Part shown: positions 20,942 through 30,308 of the stretch, in pieces
Position numbering within the stretch: position 1 is the stretch's first letter
Layout: every line of letters starts with the position of its first letter
NCBI GenBank assembly: GCA_016893485.2
Contig: JAFEKX020000001.1
Coordinates: 9,255,501-9,319,500, forward strand
Direction of reading: 5' to 3'
Length of the DNA: 64,000 bases
Source of the DNA: Streptomyces sp. P3
GTDB taxonomy: Bacteria > Actinomycetota > Actinomycetes > Streptomycetales > Streptomycetaceae
Made by a program: the position numbers and the translations under genes
Notes under the pieces: model-generated
The model's database searches: none
What the model saw: only the letters and a program-made list of their open reading frames with translations
Told to the model about the DNA's origin: nothing

Positions 20942-21676
20942 ATGGCGACTGATGCCCACGAGGGACCGGAAGTGGAACCGGAACCGGAACCGGAAGAAGC
21001 GGCACGTGGACAGCAGGTCCTCGACCTCCTGAACAAGGCGATCGACCTCCAGAGCCCGCTGGTGCGCAAGAACATCGCCCGGGCCCGTCAGCGGAACGCC
21101 GAGGCGACACCCGCACAGGTGATCCGCAGTCTGGAGCGGATGTACGTCAGTGCCCTGAGCGGCACCGGCGCCGCGGTGGGAGCGACCGCCGCCGCGCCCG
21201 GCGTCGGCACGGGAGTCGCCCTGGCGCTGTCGGCGGGCGAGGTGTTCTCGTCACTCGAACTCAGCGCCCTCTTCGCGCTGTCCGTCGCCGAGGTCCACGG
21301 AGTCCCCATCGACGAGATCGAGCGCCGTCGGACGATCGTGATGGGCATCATGCTCGGCGGGTCCGGCTCCGCCACCGTCACCAAGGTCGCCGAGCGCACG
21401 GGGCAGCACTGGGCACGCCAGATCGTCGCCAAGGTCCCGGTCGAGACGCTGCGTCAGATCAACAAGGTCCTGGGGAAGAACTTCGTCGTGAAGTACGGCA
21501 CCAAGCAGGGCATCATCGTGCTCGGCCGCGTGGCACCGTTCGGTATCGGCGCGGTGATCGGTGGTGGCGCCAACGCGGCCATCGGCGCGCTGAGCGTCAG
21601 GGCCGGCCGGCGCGCGTTCGGGCCGCCTCCGTCGGCGTGGCCGGAGTTGACGCAAGGCACGCCGTGGACGTCGTAG
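20942..21676 (+). CDS. Uncharacterised actinobacterial protein with two Gly/Ala-rich hydrophobic segments
   Basis: 244 residues, ATG 20942 behind GACAGGGGAG. The N-terminus is acidic, with a short repeated Glu-Pro stretch (residues 10-20) encoded by four near-identical GGAACC units. A basic amphipathic part (RKNIARARQRNAEATPAQVI) precedes a hydrophobic segment (GAAVGATAAAPGVGTGVALA), a helical middle and a second glycine-rich hydrophobic segment near the end (FGIGAVIGGGANAAIGALSV). This layout resembles EcsC-like proteins, but I cannot assign the family with confidence. It stands alone, facing the DHA2 pump gene. No function is claimed. Confidence 0.65.
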   Translation: MATDAHEGPEVEPEPEPEEAARGQQVLDLLNKAIDLQSPLVRKNIARARQRNAEATPAQVIRSLERMYVSALSGTGAAVGATAAAPGVGTGVALALSAGEVFSSLELSALFALSVAEVHGVPIDEIERRRTIVMGIMLGGSGSATVTKVAERTGQHWARQIVAKVPVETLRQINKVLGKNFVVKYGTKQGIIVLGRVAPFGIGAVIGGGANAAIGALSVRAGRRAFGPPPSAWPELTQGTPWTS

Positions 21677-21697
21677 AACTCACGTGACTGACCCTCG

Positions 21698-21718
21698 GTG
21701 AAGACACCCGCACTTCAC
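21698..21718. terminator. Short hairpin between convergent genes
   Basis: GTGAAG (21698-21703) pairs with CTTCAC (21713-21718) around nine bases in the gap between the uncharacterised gene and the DHA2 pump gene. A modest stem, supported mainly by position. Confidence 0.35.
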
Positions 21719-21731
21719 GAGCGAGCGGGCC

Positions 21732-23286
21732 CTAGTGCGCCTCCTCGTGCCGCCGTCGTGCCGGAGCGGCGCCGCCGGACGCCGCGGTGCCGCGTGCGGC
21801 GGCGGTGGGGCCGGGCCGTCGGGGATGGTGAAGGCGAAGACGGCGGTGGCTGCGGCGAGGGCGGCCAGGGCGATGTAGGCGTGCTGGTAGGCGGTGATCG
21901 GGGATGGGCCGCGGCTGTCGGCGGGGTGCTGAGGACCAGGGCCGTGGTCACCGCCGCCGGGGCGAAGGCGCCGCCGGTCTGCCGTACGACCGTGTTGAGC
22001 ATCGAGGCCTGGGCCAGGTCCTTGCGGGAGACGGTCGCCAGCGAGGCCACCGTGGTCGGCATGAAGACCCCGCCCATGCCGACGCCGAGCAGGAACATGT
22101 AGGCGCGGAAGGTCCACAGGCCCGTGTCCTGGTCGCAGGTGGCGAAGAGGAGCAGGACCCCGCTCACCATGGCCAGGCCGCTGCCGATGATGATCCGGGG
22201 CCGACCCTGGCGTAGAGGATGCCGGCGACCTGGACGGTCAGCAGGACACCGAACGCCTCGGGGAAGGTACTGGTGCCCGACTCCAACGCCGAACGGCCCT
22301 GCCCCTGTTGGAGGAAGAGCGGCCCGAGGTACATCGCGCCGAGGATCGGCACCAGGCCCACCAGGTTGATCAGGTTCGTGTCCCGGAAGAGCCGGTCCGC
22401 GAAGAGCCGGAGCTTCAACAGCGGCTCGGAGACCCGGAGTTCGAAGGCGATGGCACTGGCGAGCAGTACCGCGCCCAGCACGAGGGCCGTGACGACGGAG
22501 GGCGAGGACCAGCCGCGGTTCGGGCCCTCGCAGACACCGAACATCACCGCGCCCAGAGCCGCCGCGCTCAACACCAGCCCGGTCAGGTCGAATCGGCCGG
22601 GCCGGTGCCCGCGGTGCTCGGCGAGGAACAGCGCCCCGAACACCACGGCGGGCAGGCCGAGCGGCAGGTTGACGTAGAACACCCAGCGCCAGGACAGGTT
22701 GTCCACCAGCAGGCCGCCGAGGATGGGCGCGGCGGCCGGGGCTATCTGCTGCGGGATGATCATGTACCGCGAAATCCGCACCTGCTCCCAGGAGTTGAAG
22801 GTGCTGAAGAGCAGTGAGGACGCGGCAGGAAAGAGCAGTCCGGCGGACAGGGCACCTGCACCGCGCGGGCGGCGACGAGCTGACCCAGGTCGGCCGCCGC
22901 GCCGCACAGCAGTGACGAGCCGAGGAAGGCGCCGAGGGCGGTGAGCAGGACCCGCTTGGCGCCGAAGCGTTCCACCAGCCAGGCGGAGGCGGGGATCGCC
23001 ATGGCCAGGCAGACCGGGTAGACCACGACCACCCCGTCCAGGGCGGCCGTCGTCAGCCCGAACTGGCGGGCGATCGACGGGAGCGCCACGGTCGTGATCG
23101 CCCCGTCGACGATCGCGATGAACGTCACGCAGACGCACATGACGGGGACGACCAACCGCTGGCTGGGGCGGAGGCGTTGGAGACCTTGGAGACGTCGGGG
23201 ACTCCGAAGATCCCGGAGGTTTCGAGAGCGGCGGCGGAGGGCGAGGAGGACGGGACGGCGTCGGGACGGCAGCACATGCTGAGCAT
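21732..23286 (-). CDS. DHA2 MFS multidrug efflux pump (second), frame-broken
   Basis: About 515 residues. TM1 is VMCVCVTFIAIVDGAITTVA, followed by SAWLVERFGAKRVLLTALGA (motif A region), QQIAPAAAPILGGLLVDNLS (motif C region) and WRWVFYVNLPLGLPAVVFGA. Further helices run to a Pro/Ala/Arg-rich end. Breaks: the run 23165-23168 (start frame to body), then near 22855, 22200 and 21930. The start is ATG 23286 (MLSMCCRPDAVPSSSP), next to the operator. The exact C-terminus is uncertain between 21680 and 21734 because the last frame is unclear. It is divergent from its own MarR gene at 23361. Confidence 0.82.
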
Positions 23287-23305
23287 ACTCACTATGTGAG
23301 TGCTC
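23281..23305. promoter_or_regulatory. MarR operator at the DHA2 pump start
   Basis: ACTCAC-TAT-GTGAGT (23287-23301) is a perfect inverted repeat. The flanks GAGC and GCTC also pair apart from a two-base bulge, so the full element is about 25 bases. It touches the pump's start codon and lies 60 bases before the MarR start. Confidence 0.6.
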
Positions 23306-23360
23306 ATCGCTCCCGGCCGGGGCTCGTACAATCGGCCCTCACCACGGAACGGGGAACGCC

Positions 23361-23791
23361 ATGGCAGTGCACGGCAGCAGCGACATCCTGGTCGACGAGC
23401 TCTACGAGACGACGCACCAGCTACGGCAGTTCGTCGAGACCCGGCTGCGCGCCAATGGCGCCTCGGTCGCCCGGCTGCGCGCCCTGCGGATGCTCGCGCG
23501 AGCCGAACAGCCGCTTCGTATGCGGGACTTGAGCGAGATGACCGGTGTGGCGGCGCGGACCGCGACCAGCATCGTCGACAGCCTCGAACGCGACGGTCTG
23601 GTGGAGCGCGTACGCCACCCCACGACCGCCGCGCGTTCCTCCTCCGCCTCACCGACAAGGGCCGCGACTGCCACCGAGAGGCCGAGGAGGTCGACGGCCG
23701 CGCCCTCGCGGAGGCGACGGCGGAGCTGGACACCGAGGACCGCACCCAGCTCCGGGGCCTGCTGGCGCGCATCCGAAAGGCGACGGCCTGA
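23361..23791 (+). CDS. MarR-family regulator of the DHA2 pump, frame-broken once
   Basis: About 143 residues. N-terminal dimer helix DILVDELYETTHQLRQFVET, then winged helix LRALRMLARAEQPLRMRDLS and EMTGVAARTATSIVDSLERD. One more C in the run 23618-23621 joins this to the wing, reading VRHPHDRRAFLLRLTDKGRD, and to the C-terminal dimer helix LDTEDRTQLRGLLARIRKAT. The HDRRAFLLRLTDKG wing is diagnostic of MarR. Start ATG 23361. Probably represses the divergent pump and itself through the 23287-23301 palindrome. Confidence 0.87.
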
Positions 23792-23833
23792 GCGCCGCAC
23801 CTGCCGGTGGCCCACGCGGGGGAACCGGGTCTC

Positions 23834-24201
23834 CTACACCGGCGAATGCCCCTCCAGGTACGTCCGTACGACCGCCGGCAGCCCGGCCGCGATGGCGTCG
23901 GCGAACGGTGCCCAGCGGAGTTGCCCTGCCGTGAGCTGCGCCTCCCCGACGGGTCCTCGCTCAGCAGATGACACACCACGGCCGACCGCCCCACGGCCTC
24001 CGACTCCAGCAGGCTGGACCCGTCCACGAGGTACCCGGTGAGTTCGTACACCGCCCGCGCGGCGGTGGCCTGCTCGGTCTCGGCGTCCTCGGGGACCCCG
24101 GACGGCAGTCCCCAGCCGCCCTGCCCTTCCACCAGCAGCACATGCCCGTCATTCACGACGACCGCATCCACCACGACCTCGCCGACGTGCTCCAACGCCA
24201 T
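23834..24201 (-). CDS. NUDIX-fold hydrolase with a degenerate Nudix box
   Basis: About 122 residues. The fold is seen in VGEVVVDAVVVNDGHVLLVE, followed by the Nudix-box position GVPEDAETEQATAARAVYEL. There the usual REUxEE core is altered (RAVYELTG keeps one Glu), so metal binding may be weak or changed. A break at the run 23944-23947 is repaired by one base, giving the normal ending EAQLTAGQLRWAPFADAIAA up to the stop at 23834. The start is ATG 24201. Nudix enzymes cleave nucleoside diphosphates linked to another group; the substrate here is unknown. It faces the MarR gene. Confidence 0.7.
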
Positions 24202-24281
24202 GTTCCGACCGTCCCTTCGTGCATGGCGCGACCGTTCGTCCGGTCGCGTCCGAGCCGGTCTCCTACCCGAGGTGGGGCGGT

Positions 24282-24774
24282 TCACGCGGCATGGAGGCAC
24301 TGTGACCTGCCGGGGTCCCGTCCCGGCTGGCTGACGGTTCCGTTGCGCAGCGCCACGAGCCGCGCCATCTGTTCGCCCATGCCACGGGTACCGGTCAGCG
24401 GAGTGAGGGCGTGTGGCCCACACGGAGCGGATGAGGCTGACGTGGCGGGCGCCGCCAAGGGCGATGACGGGATCGAGGCGCACGATATCCCGCAACGTGG
24501 CCTGGTCCAGGAGGAGTTGGGACGTCACCGAGTCCTTCGTGCCGTGCGGGGTGTCGTACGGCTCGATGACGTCGTCGAGGTCGAGGAGGCCGTAGCGCGC
24601 GGAGAGGATCAGCAGCCGGTCGGGGCGTAGCGCCTCGGCCGCCGCGCGGCACGCCCGGTGATACGAACCGGTGTACAGGTCGGCGGCCCGTGCGGGGTGG
24701 TCCAGTTTGCGGCTGCCGCACGGGATGACGACGAGTTCCGGCTTGTAGTAGGCGAGTTGGTCGTTCGGGGTCAT
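24282..24774 (-). CDS. DUF6884 protein (YaaA-like fold), frame-broken near its end
   Basis: About 163 residues. The family signature is at the N-terminus: LVVIPCGSRKLDHPARAADL, then YTGSYHRACRAAAEALRPDR and LLILSARYGLLDLDDVIEPY. These resemble the peroxide-stress YaaA fold, proposed to act on DNA or metabolites; no reaction is established for DUF6884. The reading shifts near 24400 into a good frame (LTGTRGMGEQMARLVALRNG) that ends at 24282. Here one base must be removed rather than added. The start is ATG 24774. Its neighbours (NUDIX, YCII) share the strand, but the gaps are too long for tight coupling. Confidence 0.7.
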
Positions 24775-24929
24775 GCCTGGCTGTCCTGTTCCGGGTCCCG
24801 AGGAGGCGTGCCTGTGCCTGGAGGACCGTGGTTCGTCGAACAGCCAGCATGCCCCGGTGACCGGTGTTGGTGCCATGACCGGTTTCCTCGCTGCTGGGAG
24901 CTCGTGCCTCCCAGCGGGTCTCTCGCCGA

Positions 24930-25480
24930 TCAGGCGGGCCGGCCGCCGAACTGCCAGGCGTGCACCTCGACGTCGGCATACCGGTCCCGGGTCAGCACCG
25001 CGCCCGCCGACTCCGGATCAGACGCCCGGAGCAACGCGGCCGTGCCGAGCCAGGTGTCGCCGTCGTCGGACAACAGCGGTCCGTAGGCGATGAGTTGGTC
25101 GCGGTCGGACGGCAACGCCAGGTCTACGGCCTGCCCGGTGCCGAAGCCGAGGACCAGGTACCGGTCGCCGCCGGTCCGGCCGCCGGGGAAGTCCCACATG
25201 GTGCGGCCCAGGGTGTTGCGCCAGCGCCGCAGCAGTACGTCGCGGTAGACACCGGCCTGGTAGTTCGGCTCGTCGAAGGCGAACGCGCGGGCGGTGGCCG
25301 GATCGGGGAGATCGAGGATGTGCACGCTCCCGGTGGGGTGTCGCCGTCGTCCGCCAGCGTCGGGCCGCGGGCGATCATCTCCTTCGCGTACCGGTCCATG
25401 TAGGACCAGTGCTCTTCGGTCAGTTCGTCGCGCAGGGCGAGGGAGCCGGGCCGGTCGCGGTGGTAGCAGAGGAACTCCAT
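24930..25480 (-). CDS. YCII-related protein, probably two YCII repeats, frame-broken once
   Basis: About 184 residues starting MEFLCYHRDRPGSLALRDEL at ATG 25480. The first YCII unit has HWSYMDRYAKEMIARGPTLA followed by GSVHILDLPDPATARAFAFD. The second has LIAYGPLLSDDGDTWLGTAA and ESAGAVLTRDRYADVEVHAW. One more base in the run 25335-25338 joins the two frames (DTPTGSVHI). YCII domains are small ferredoxin-like folds with a His-Asp pair, of unclear enzymatic role. A hairpin separates it from the polyketide operon, so it is unlikely to belong to it. Confidence 0.75.
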
Positions 25481-25531
25481 GCGCAGAGGATCTCTCGCCG
25501 GATGTCGTCGGGGCGAGTGGATTCCCCGGCG

Positions 25532-25576
25532 ACCGGACCTCCGATCGGGCCGCAGGGGGCACGGTCCGGTCGGAGG
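25532..25576 (-). terminator. Overlapping alternative hairpins at the end of the polyketide operon
   Basis: ACCGGACC (25532-25539) pairs with GGTCCGGT (25563-25570). CCTCCGA (25538-25544) pairs with TCGGAGG (25570-25576). The stems overlap and compete. Located after the methyltransferase stop, this is the best candidate terminator of the operon. Confidence 0.5.
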
Positions 25577-25647
25577 CACCGGTCAGGGGTGTGGCCTGTG
25601 TCGGTGGTGGACGCCGAGTCTGCCCGCGACCCGGTCGGACGGCCGGG

Positions 25648-26481
25648 TCAGGGACGCACGGCCGCCACCAACAGGCACCCGAACTCGTCCACGCCCAGCA
25701 TGTCGGACGGCTGGAAGAGGTCCGGCAGGTTGGTCTGGCCGAGGGCCTCGGGGCGGTCCGTGCCCTCGACCGGCCGCGACAGTTCCTGGAACGTGCGCTG
25801 CTGCGTGTGCTCCGTGATGTCGAGCAGTCCCCGCAGCCGCAGCCCCGAGCGGTGCAGCATCGCCACATAGCCGTCGACGTCCGCCAGGGTCACCATGAAG
25901 TTGCGGCAGAACTTGTCGATGGACGGGTGCCGCGGGACCTTCTGCGGAGCGCGTTCGAAGACATCCGTCAGCACGAGCCGGCCACCGGGGCGCAGCACGC
26001 GGGCCACCTCGGTGAGGACCGTCTCCCGGTCGGGCATGTGGATGATGGACTCGAGCGCCATCACGGCGTCGAACGAGGCGTCCTCGAAGGGGAGTTGCAT
26101 CGCGTCGGCGCGCTGGAACACCGCACGGTCCGCGCGGCCGGCCTCCTCGGCGAGCCGGTTCGCGGTCTTCACCTGCTCCTCGCTGATGCTGATGCCGGTG
26201 AGCCTGGCACCGGTGCTCTCCACGACGCGCAGGCCAGGACCGCCCACCCCGCAGCCGACGTCCAGGACATGGTCCGTCTCGTCGACCAGCAGCCGCTCGA
26301 TGAGCACATCGGTGAGCCGGTCCACCGCCTCCTCCAGCGTGGCCTTGGAGTCGGGCGTGTCCCAGAAACCGATGTGGATGTTCGGGTTGAACGTGCCGTC
26401 GCGCAGCGCGGTCAGCGTCAGCCGGTCGTACAGCTTGCCGACGGCTTCCGGTACGGGGAGGGTCTGGGCGGAGTCGGTCAT
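25648..26481 (-). CDS. SAM-dependent methyltransferase of the polyketide cluster
   Basis: 277 residues, clean frame, ATG 26481. Class I fold: motif I HVLDVGCGVGGPGLRVVE (residues about 69-86), then acidic loop FQRADAMQLPFEDASFDAVM, followed by VLTEVARVLRPGGRLVLTDV. The N-terminal pattern YDRLTLTALRDGTFNPNIHI, then GFWD, resembles polyketide O-methyltransferases of the rifamycin Orf14 and related small-molecule groups. It is the last gene of the minus-strand polyketide operon, 73 bases after ccr, so it most likely methylates the polyketide (a hydroxyl or enol) after release. A C-methyl role is less likely but not excluded. Confidence 0.82.
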   Translation of the reverse strand: MTDSAQTLPVPEAVGKLYDRLTLTALRDGTFNPNIHIGFWDTPDSKATLEEAVDRLTDVLIERLLVDETDHVLDVGCGVGGPGLRVVESTGARLTGISISEEQVKTANRLAEEAGRADRAVFQRADAMQLPFEDASFDAVMALESIIHMPDRETVLTEVARVLRPGGRLVLTDVFERAPQKVPRHPSIDKFCRNFMVTLADVDGYVAMLHRSGLRLRGLLDITEHTQQRTFQELSRPVEGTDRPEALGQTNLPDLFQPSDMLGVDEFGCLLVAAVRP

Positions 26482-26554
26482 GGCAACGGCCTTTCGGTTC
26501 AACGGGTGCGATGGGCAGTCGAGTTGGACGAGCTGGATGGGCGAGCCGGGCGGC

Positions 26555-27913
26555 TCACGCGACCGATTCGGGGCGGGTGGCGAAGGACCGCAGCGGATTG
26601 AGGGCGTCCTCGCCGATCCGGGCGCGCAGCTCCGGCGCGGTGACACCGAGGCCGCGCTCGGGGCGAGGCACAGCACGCCGACCTTGCCGATGTGCTGGTT
26701 GAGCTGCACCAGGCGGGTCGCCTCCCCGACCTCGGACAGCGGGAACAGGGACGACAACGTCGGTACGACACCGCCCTGTTCGAAGAGACGCGCGCACTCC
26801 ACCTGCTCCTGGAGGTTGGCGACATGGCTGCCGATGACGCGCTTCAGCCGCATCCACAGATAGCGGTTGTCGAACTGGTGGATGTACCCGGTGCTCGACC
26901 CGCACGTCACCACCGTCCCGCCCCGCCGCACGATGAACACCGAGATCCCGAAGGTCGACCGGCCCACATGCTCGAAGACGATGTCGGGATCAGCCCCCAC
27001 GGCGGCCCGCACCTGCCGGCCGAGCCGCTTCCCGGCCGCCGCGACCTGTGCGGGATCGTCACCGGTGTCGTCCCCGATGCCGATCTCCTCACGGTTGACG
27101 ACCACATCGCACCCCAGCCTGCGGGCGGCCTCCGCCTTCTCCTCCGAGCCGACCACACCGACGGCGATCCCGCCACCGTTCTTCACCAACTGGGCCGCGT
27201 ACGCGCCGAGCCCACCGGACGCGCCCCAGATCAGCACGACGTCGCCCTGCTTCATCCGGGCACCACGGTCACTCACCAGCATCCGGTACGCCGTCCCCGC
27301 GCACGCCGGGATCGTCGCCGCCTCCTCCCACGTCAAGTGGGCCGGTTTGGGGATGAGTTGGCTCGCTCGGGCCACCGAATAGTGGGCCAGGCCCCGTAGT
27401 TGGTCTCGTACCCCCACGCGAGCTGATGCTCACCGAGCATGCCGTCGGCCTGACTGATCGGCTCCTGGTCGTCCACGTAGGCGGCGTTGACCATGACGTG
27501 GTCGCCGATGCGCCAGTGCCGGACCCCGTGCCGACCCGCACGACGACACCGGCCGCGTCGGAACCCAGCACGTGGAAGGGCTGGTCGTGCCGGGCCGCCC
27601 AGCCGCCCTCGCGGCCGTAGGAACGCAGGAAGCGGAACGTGGACAGCGGCTCGAACTTCGCCGACCAGACGGTGTTGTAGTTCACCGAGCTGGCCATCAC
27701 GGCGACCAGCACCTCGTCGGGCGCCAGCTCGGGCACCGGGACGTCACCGACGTGCAGCGTGTGCCGCACGTCCTTGTCGGCGTCCTCCGCGTAGTCGGCG
27801 AAGGCACCCTCGTCCTCGACACGCAGATGGGCGGCGGTGAAGTGGCTTGGCAGCGGTGTGCGTTCGAGCTCATCGGGCGACGCCCCGGACAGCACCGCAT
27901 CGGACAACGACAT
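26555..27913 (-). CDS. ccr: Crotonyl-CoA carboxylase/reductase
   Basis: About 453 residues, matching the family length (about 450). N-terminus MSLSDAVLSGASPDELERTP; zinc-less MDR fold with NADPH loop VVLIWGASGGLGAYAAQLVK; the family segments VFEHVGRSTFGISVFIVRRG and HQFDNRYLWMRLKRVIGSHV are diagnostic. Breaks near 27535, 27395 and 26660 are single bases. The enzyme reduces and carboxylates crotonyl-CoA to (2S)-ethylmalonyl-CoA. Its place right behind pksD fits the ethylmalonyl-type acyltransferases of modules 3 and 5. Start ATG 27913 follows GAGGTGAG by a few bases. A longer 2-enoyl-CoA substrate cannot be ruled out. Confidence 0.9.
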
Positions 27914-27987
27914 CTCATCTCACCTCTGTTCGGGGACTGCGGGAAGGGACACGGCGGGTCGCCATACGCACGGCCGCCGGTCCGTCG

Positions 27988-30308
27988 TCATGCGAAGGAC
28001 CAGTGGTGGTCCTGCCGGAACGCGTACGTCGGCAACGGCACGCGCCGCGCGCCCAGCCCGGCGTACACCCCGGCCCAGTCGAGCCTGACCCCCGCCACGA
28101 ACGCCTCGCCCAACTGCCCTACAAGCGGGGCGTGTTCACCGTCGGACACGGAAATCGCGGGCAGGCGGATCAGGCCGGTCGTCGAGGGGGTCGGCGGGGT
28201 CTCCGCGTCAGGACCACGACCGGAGGCGAGCCCGTCGAGCGCCGCCTCCCAGCTGCAGGTTCTCCTCAGATACGCGGCAGCCCACAGACCCGGCCCGCCC
28301 TCACCGACGTACGCCGCGGGACGCACCCCGCACATCCGCCACAGCCGGGCAACGGCCACGGACAACCCGAACGACACGACAGCGGAGGGGACTTCGTCGC
28401 TCGGGGTTGCGTCCCCGCGGCCGAGCCGACCGGCGAGCGACCCCGACAGATACGGGCGCAACGCCTCGTCGACCTCCGCGACCGCCTTCGCGAACACCGG
28501 CCATTCCCACGGGAGTCGAACCCGGGAAGGCGGGTCCCCGGGAAGCCCCGAGCAGACCAGCACGGTCTTCGCCGTCCGCGCACGCCCCGACACGAGCCCG
28601 GGACCGTCCTGCTCGCCGTCCGCCAACGCCCGTAACCCTGACAGGAGTTGCTTACGATCGGTACCCAGCACGGCCGCGCGGTGGGTGAAGGCGCTCCGCG
28701 TGACCGCCAAGGAGTACGCGATGTCGAGGTCGGTCTCCGGATGCTCCTCCACATGGAGCAGCAGCTTGCGGGCCTGTCCCCGCAACGCCGCCGGATTCTT
28801 CGCGGAGAGGATCCAGGGCACCGCAGGCGCCGCTCGATCCGGCGGCACGGAGGACCAGGACCAGGCCGGTCGCGCGGGCTGCTCCAGGATCACGTGGCCG
28901 TTCGTCCCGCCCGCGCCGAGCGCGGTCACCGCCGCGCGCCTGGGCCGGTCGGACTCGGGCCACGGCACCCCCGCCGGCACCGCACGCAACGTCCCCTGCG
29001 AACGCTCCACCGTCTCCAGCGGGGGTTCGCAGTTGAGGGTGGCGGGCACGGTGCCATGGGCGAGGGCGAGGACCGACTTCATGACGCCGGCCATGCCCGA
29101 AGCCGACTGGGTGTGCCCGAAGTTGGACTTCACCGACCCGAAGAGCAGCGGGCGGTCGGCGTCCCGTTCGCGGCCGTAGACGCGGAGCATCGCCTCGGCC
29201 TCCATCACGTCCCCGAGCGGGGTGCCGGTGCCGTGCGCCTCGACGAAGTCCACGTCCGCGGCCGTGAGGCGCGCGTCGGCCAACGCCCTTTCCATCACCC
29301 GCTGTTGACCGGGTCCGTTGGGTACGGCGAGGCCGTTGCTGGTGCCGTTCTGGCCGACCGCGGACCCGCGCACGACCGCGAGCACGGGGTGTCCGTGGCG
29401 CTCGGCGTCGGAGAGGCGTTCCAGGAGGAGGACCCCGACCCCTCGGCCCAGTTCCCGCCGTCGGCCTTCGCGGAGAACGGTTTCGTACGGCCGTCCCGGG
29501 CCAGGGCGCCGAGCCGGCTGTGCTCCAGGAACACATCCGGTACGGCGATCACGGTGACGCCGGCCGCCAGGGTGAGCGAGCACTCGCCGGTGAGGAGGGC
29601 CTGCCGGGCCAGGTGCAGTGCGGAAAGCGAAGACGAGCAGGCGGTGTCCACGGTCAGCGCCGGACCGTGCAGCCCGAGGAAGTACGAGATACGGCCGGAC
29701 GCGGCGCTGGGCAGCGTGCCGACGGCCAGATAGTCGGTGCCCTCCTCGGGGCGCTCCCGACCGGCGTCGGTCCCGGCGTACCCCTGCGGGGTCAGCCCCA
29801 CGAACACGCCCGTCGCCGAACCGCCGAGCGACAACGGATCGATGCCCGCGCTCTCCACGGCCTCCCACGCCGTCTGCAGGAGCAGGCGCTGCTGCGGATC
29901 CGTGCCGGCGGACTCGTCCGGCGTGTAGCCGAAGAACGCGGCGTCGAAGGTGCTCGCGTCCGTGAGGAACCCGCCCTCCCGCACACAGCACCGCCCCGGC
30001 ACCCCGGGCTCCGGGTCGTAGAGCCCGTCGACGTCCCAGCCGCGGTCGGTGGGGAACGGCGTCAGACAGTCCCGTCCCTCCACGAGCGCCTGCCACAGCG
30101 CGTCGGGCGTATCGATACCGCCGGGCCAACGGCATCCCATGCCGATCACGGCGACCGCGTCCCGCCCGCTCGCGGTCGCACCGCCGTTCTCCAACTCGGC
30201 CACCCGGTCGGTGAGTTCACGCACCCGCCGGCGCTCCTCCTGGAGACCGACGGTCGCCTTGCGCAGATACTCGCGGAGCCTGCCCTCGCTCTGCGCGGCC
30301 TCGGTCAT
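27988..30308 (-). CDS. pksD: terminal KS with a truncated, inactive AT remnant; no ACP or TE
   Basis: About 773 residues. Residues 5-45 form an N-terminal docking coiled coil (REYLRKATVGLQEERRRVRE). The KS follows (about 30170-28890), with the Cys in DTACSSSLSAL (29637-29639), His in VEAHGTGTPLGD and His in KSNFGHTQSASG, so the triad is complete. The AT region (about 28570-28000) is short. Where ATs have GHSxG it reads VGEGGPGLW, and the second half with the substrate loop is missing; it ends in the usual post-AT motif LPTYAFRQDHHWSFA. The frame is open from about 29440 to the stop, so the loss is not a sequencing break. It overlaps pksC by four bases (ATGA). A TTA codon at 28633-28635 predicts bldA control. 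Confidence 0.85.
28633..28635 (-). promoter_or_regulatory. TTA (Leu) codon in pksD
   Basis: In-frame TTA in the segment QLLSGLRALAD. TTA is read only by the bldA tRNA in Streptomyces, so translation of pksD should depend on development. Confidence 0.75.

Noticed and set aside
28000..28570. The defect in the pksD AT as a sequencing artefact
   Set aside because: The frame is continuous before, through and after the altered GHSxG site and ends with the normal post-AT motif, so a simple run error cannot explain the missing half domain.
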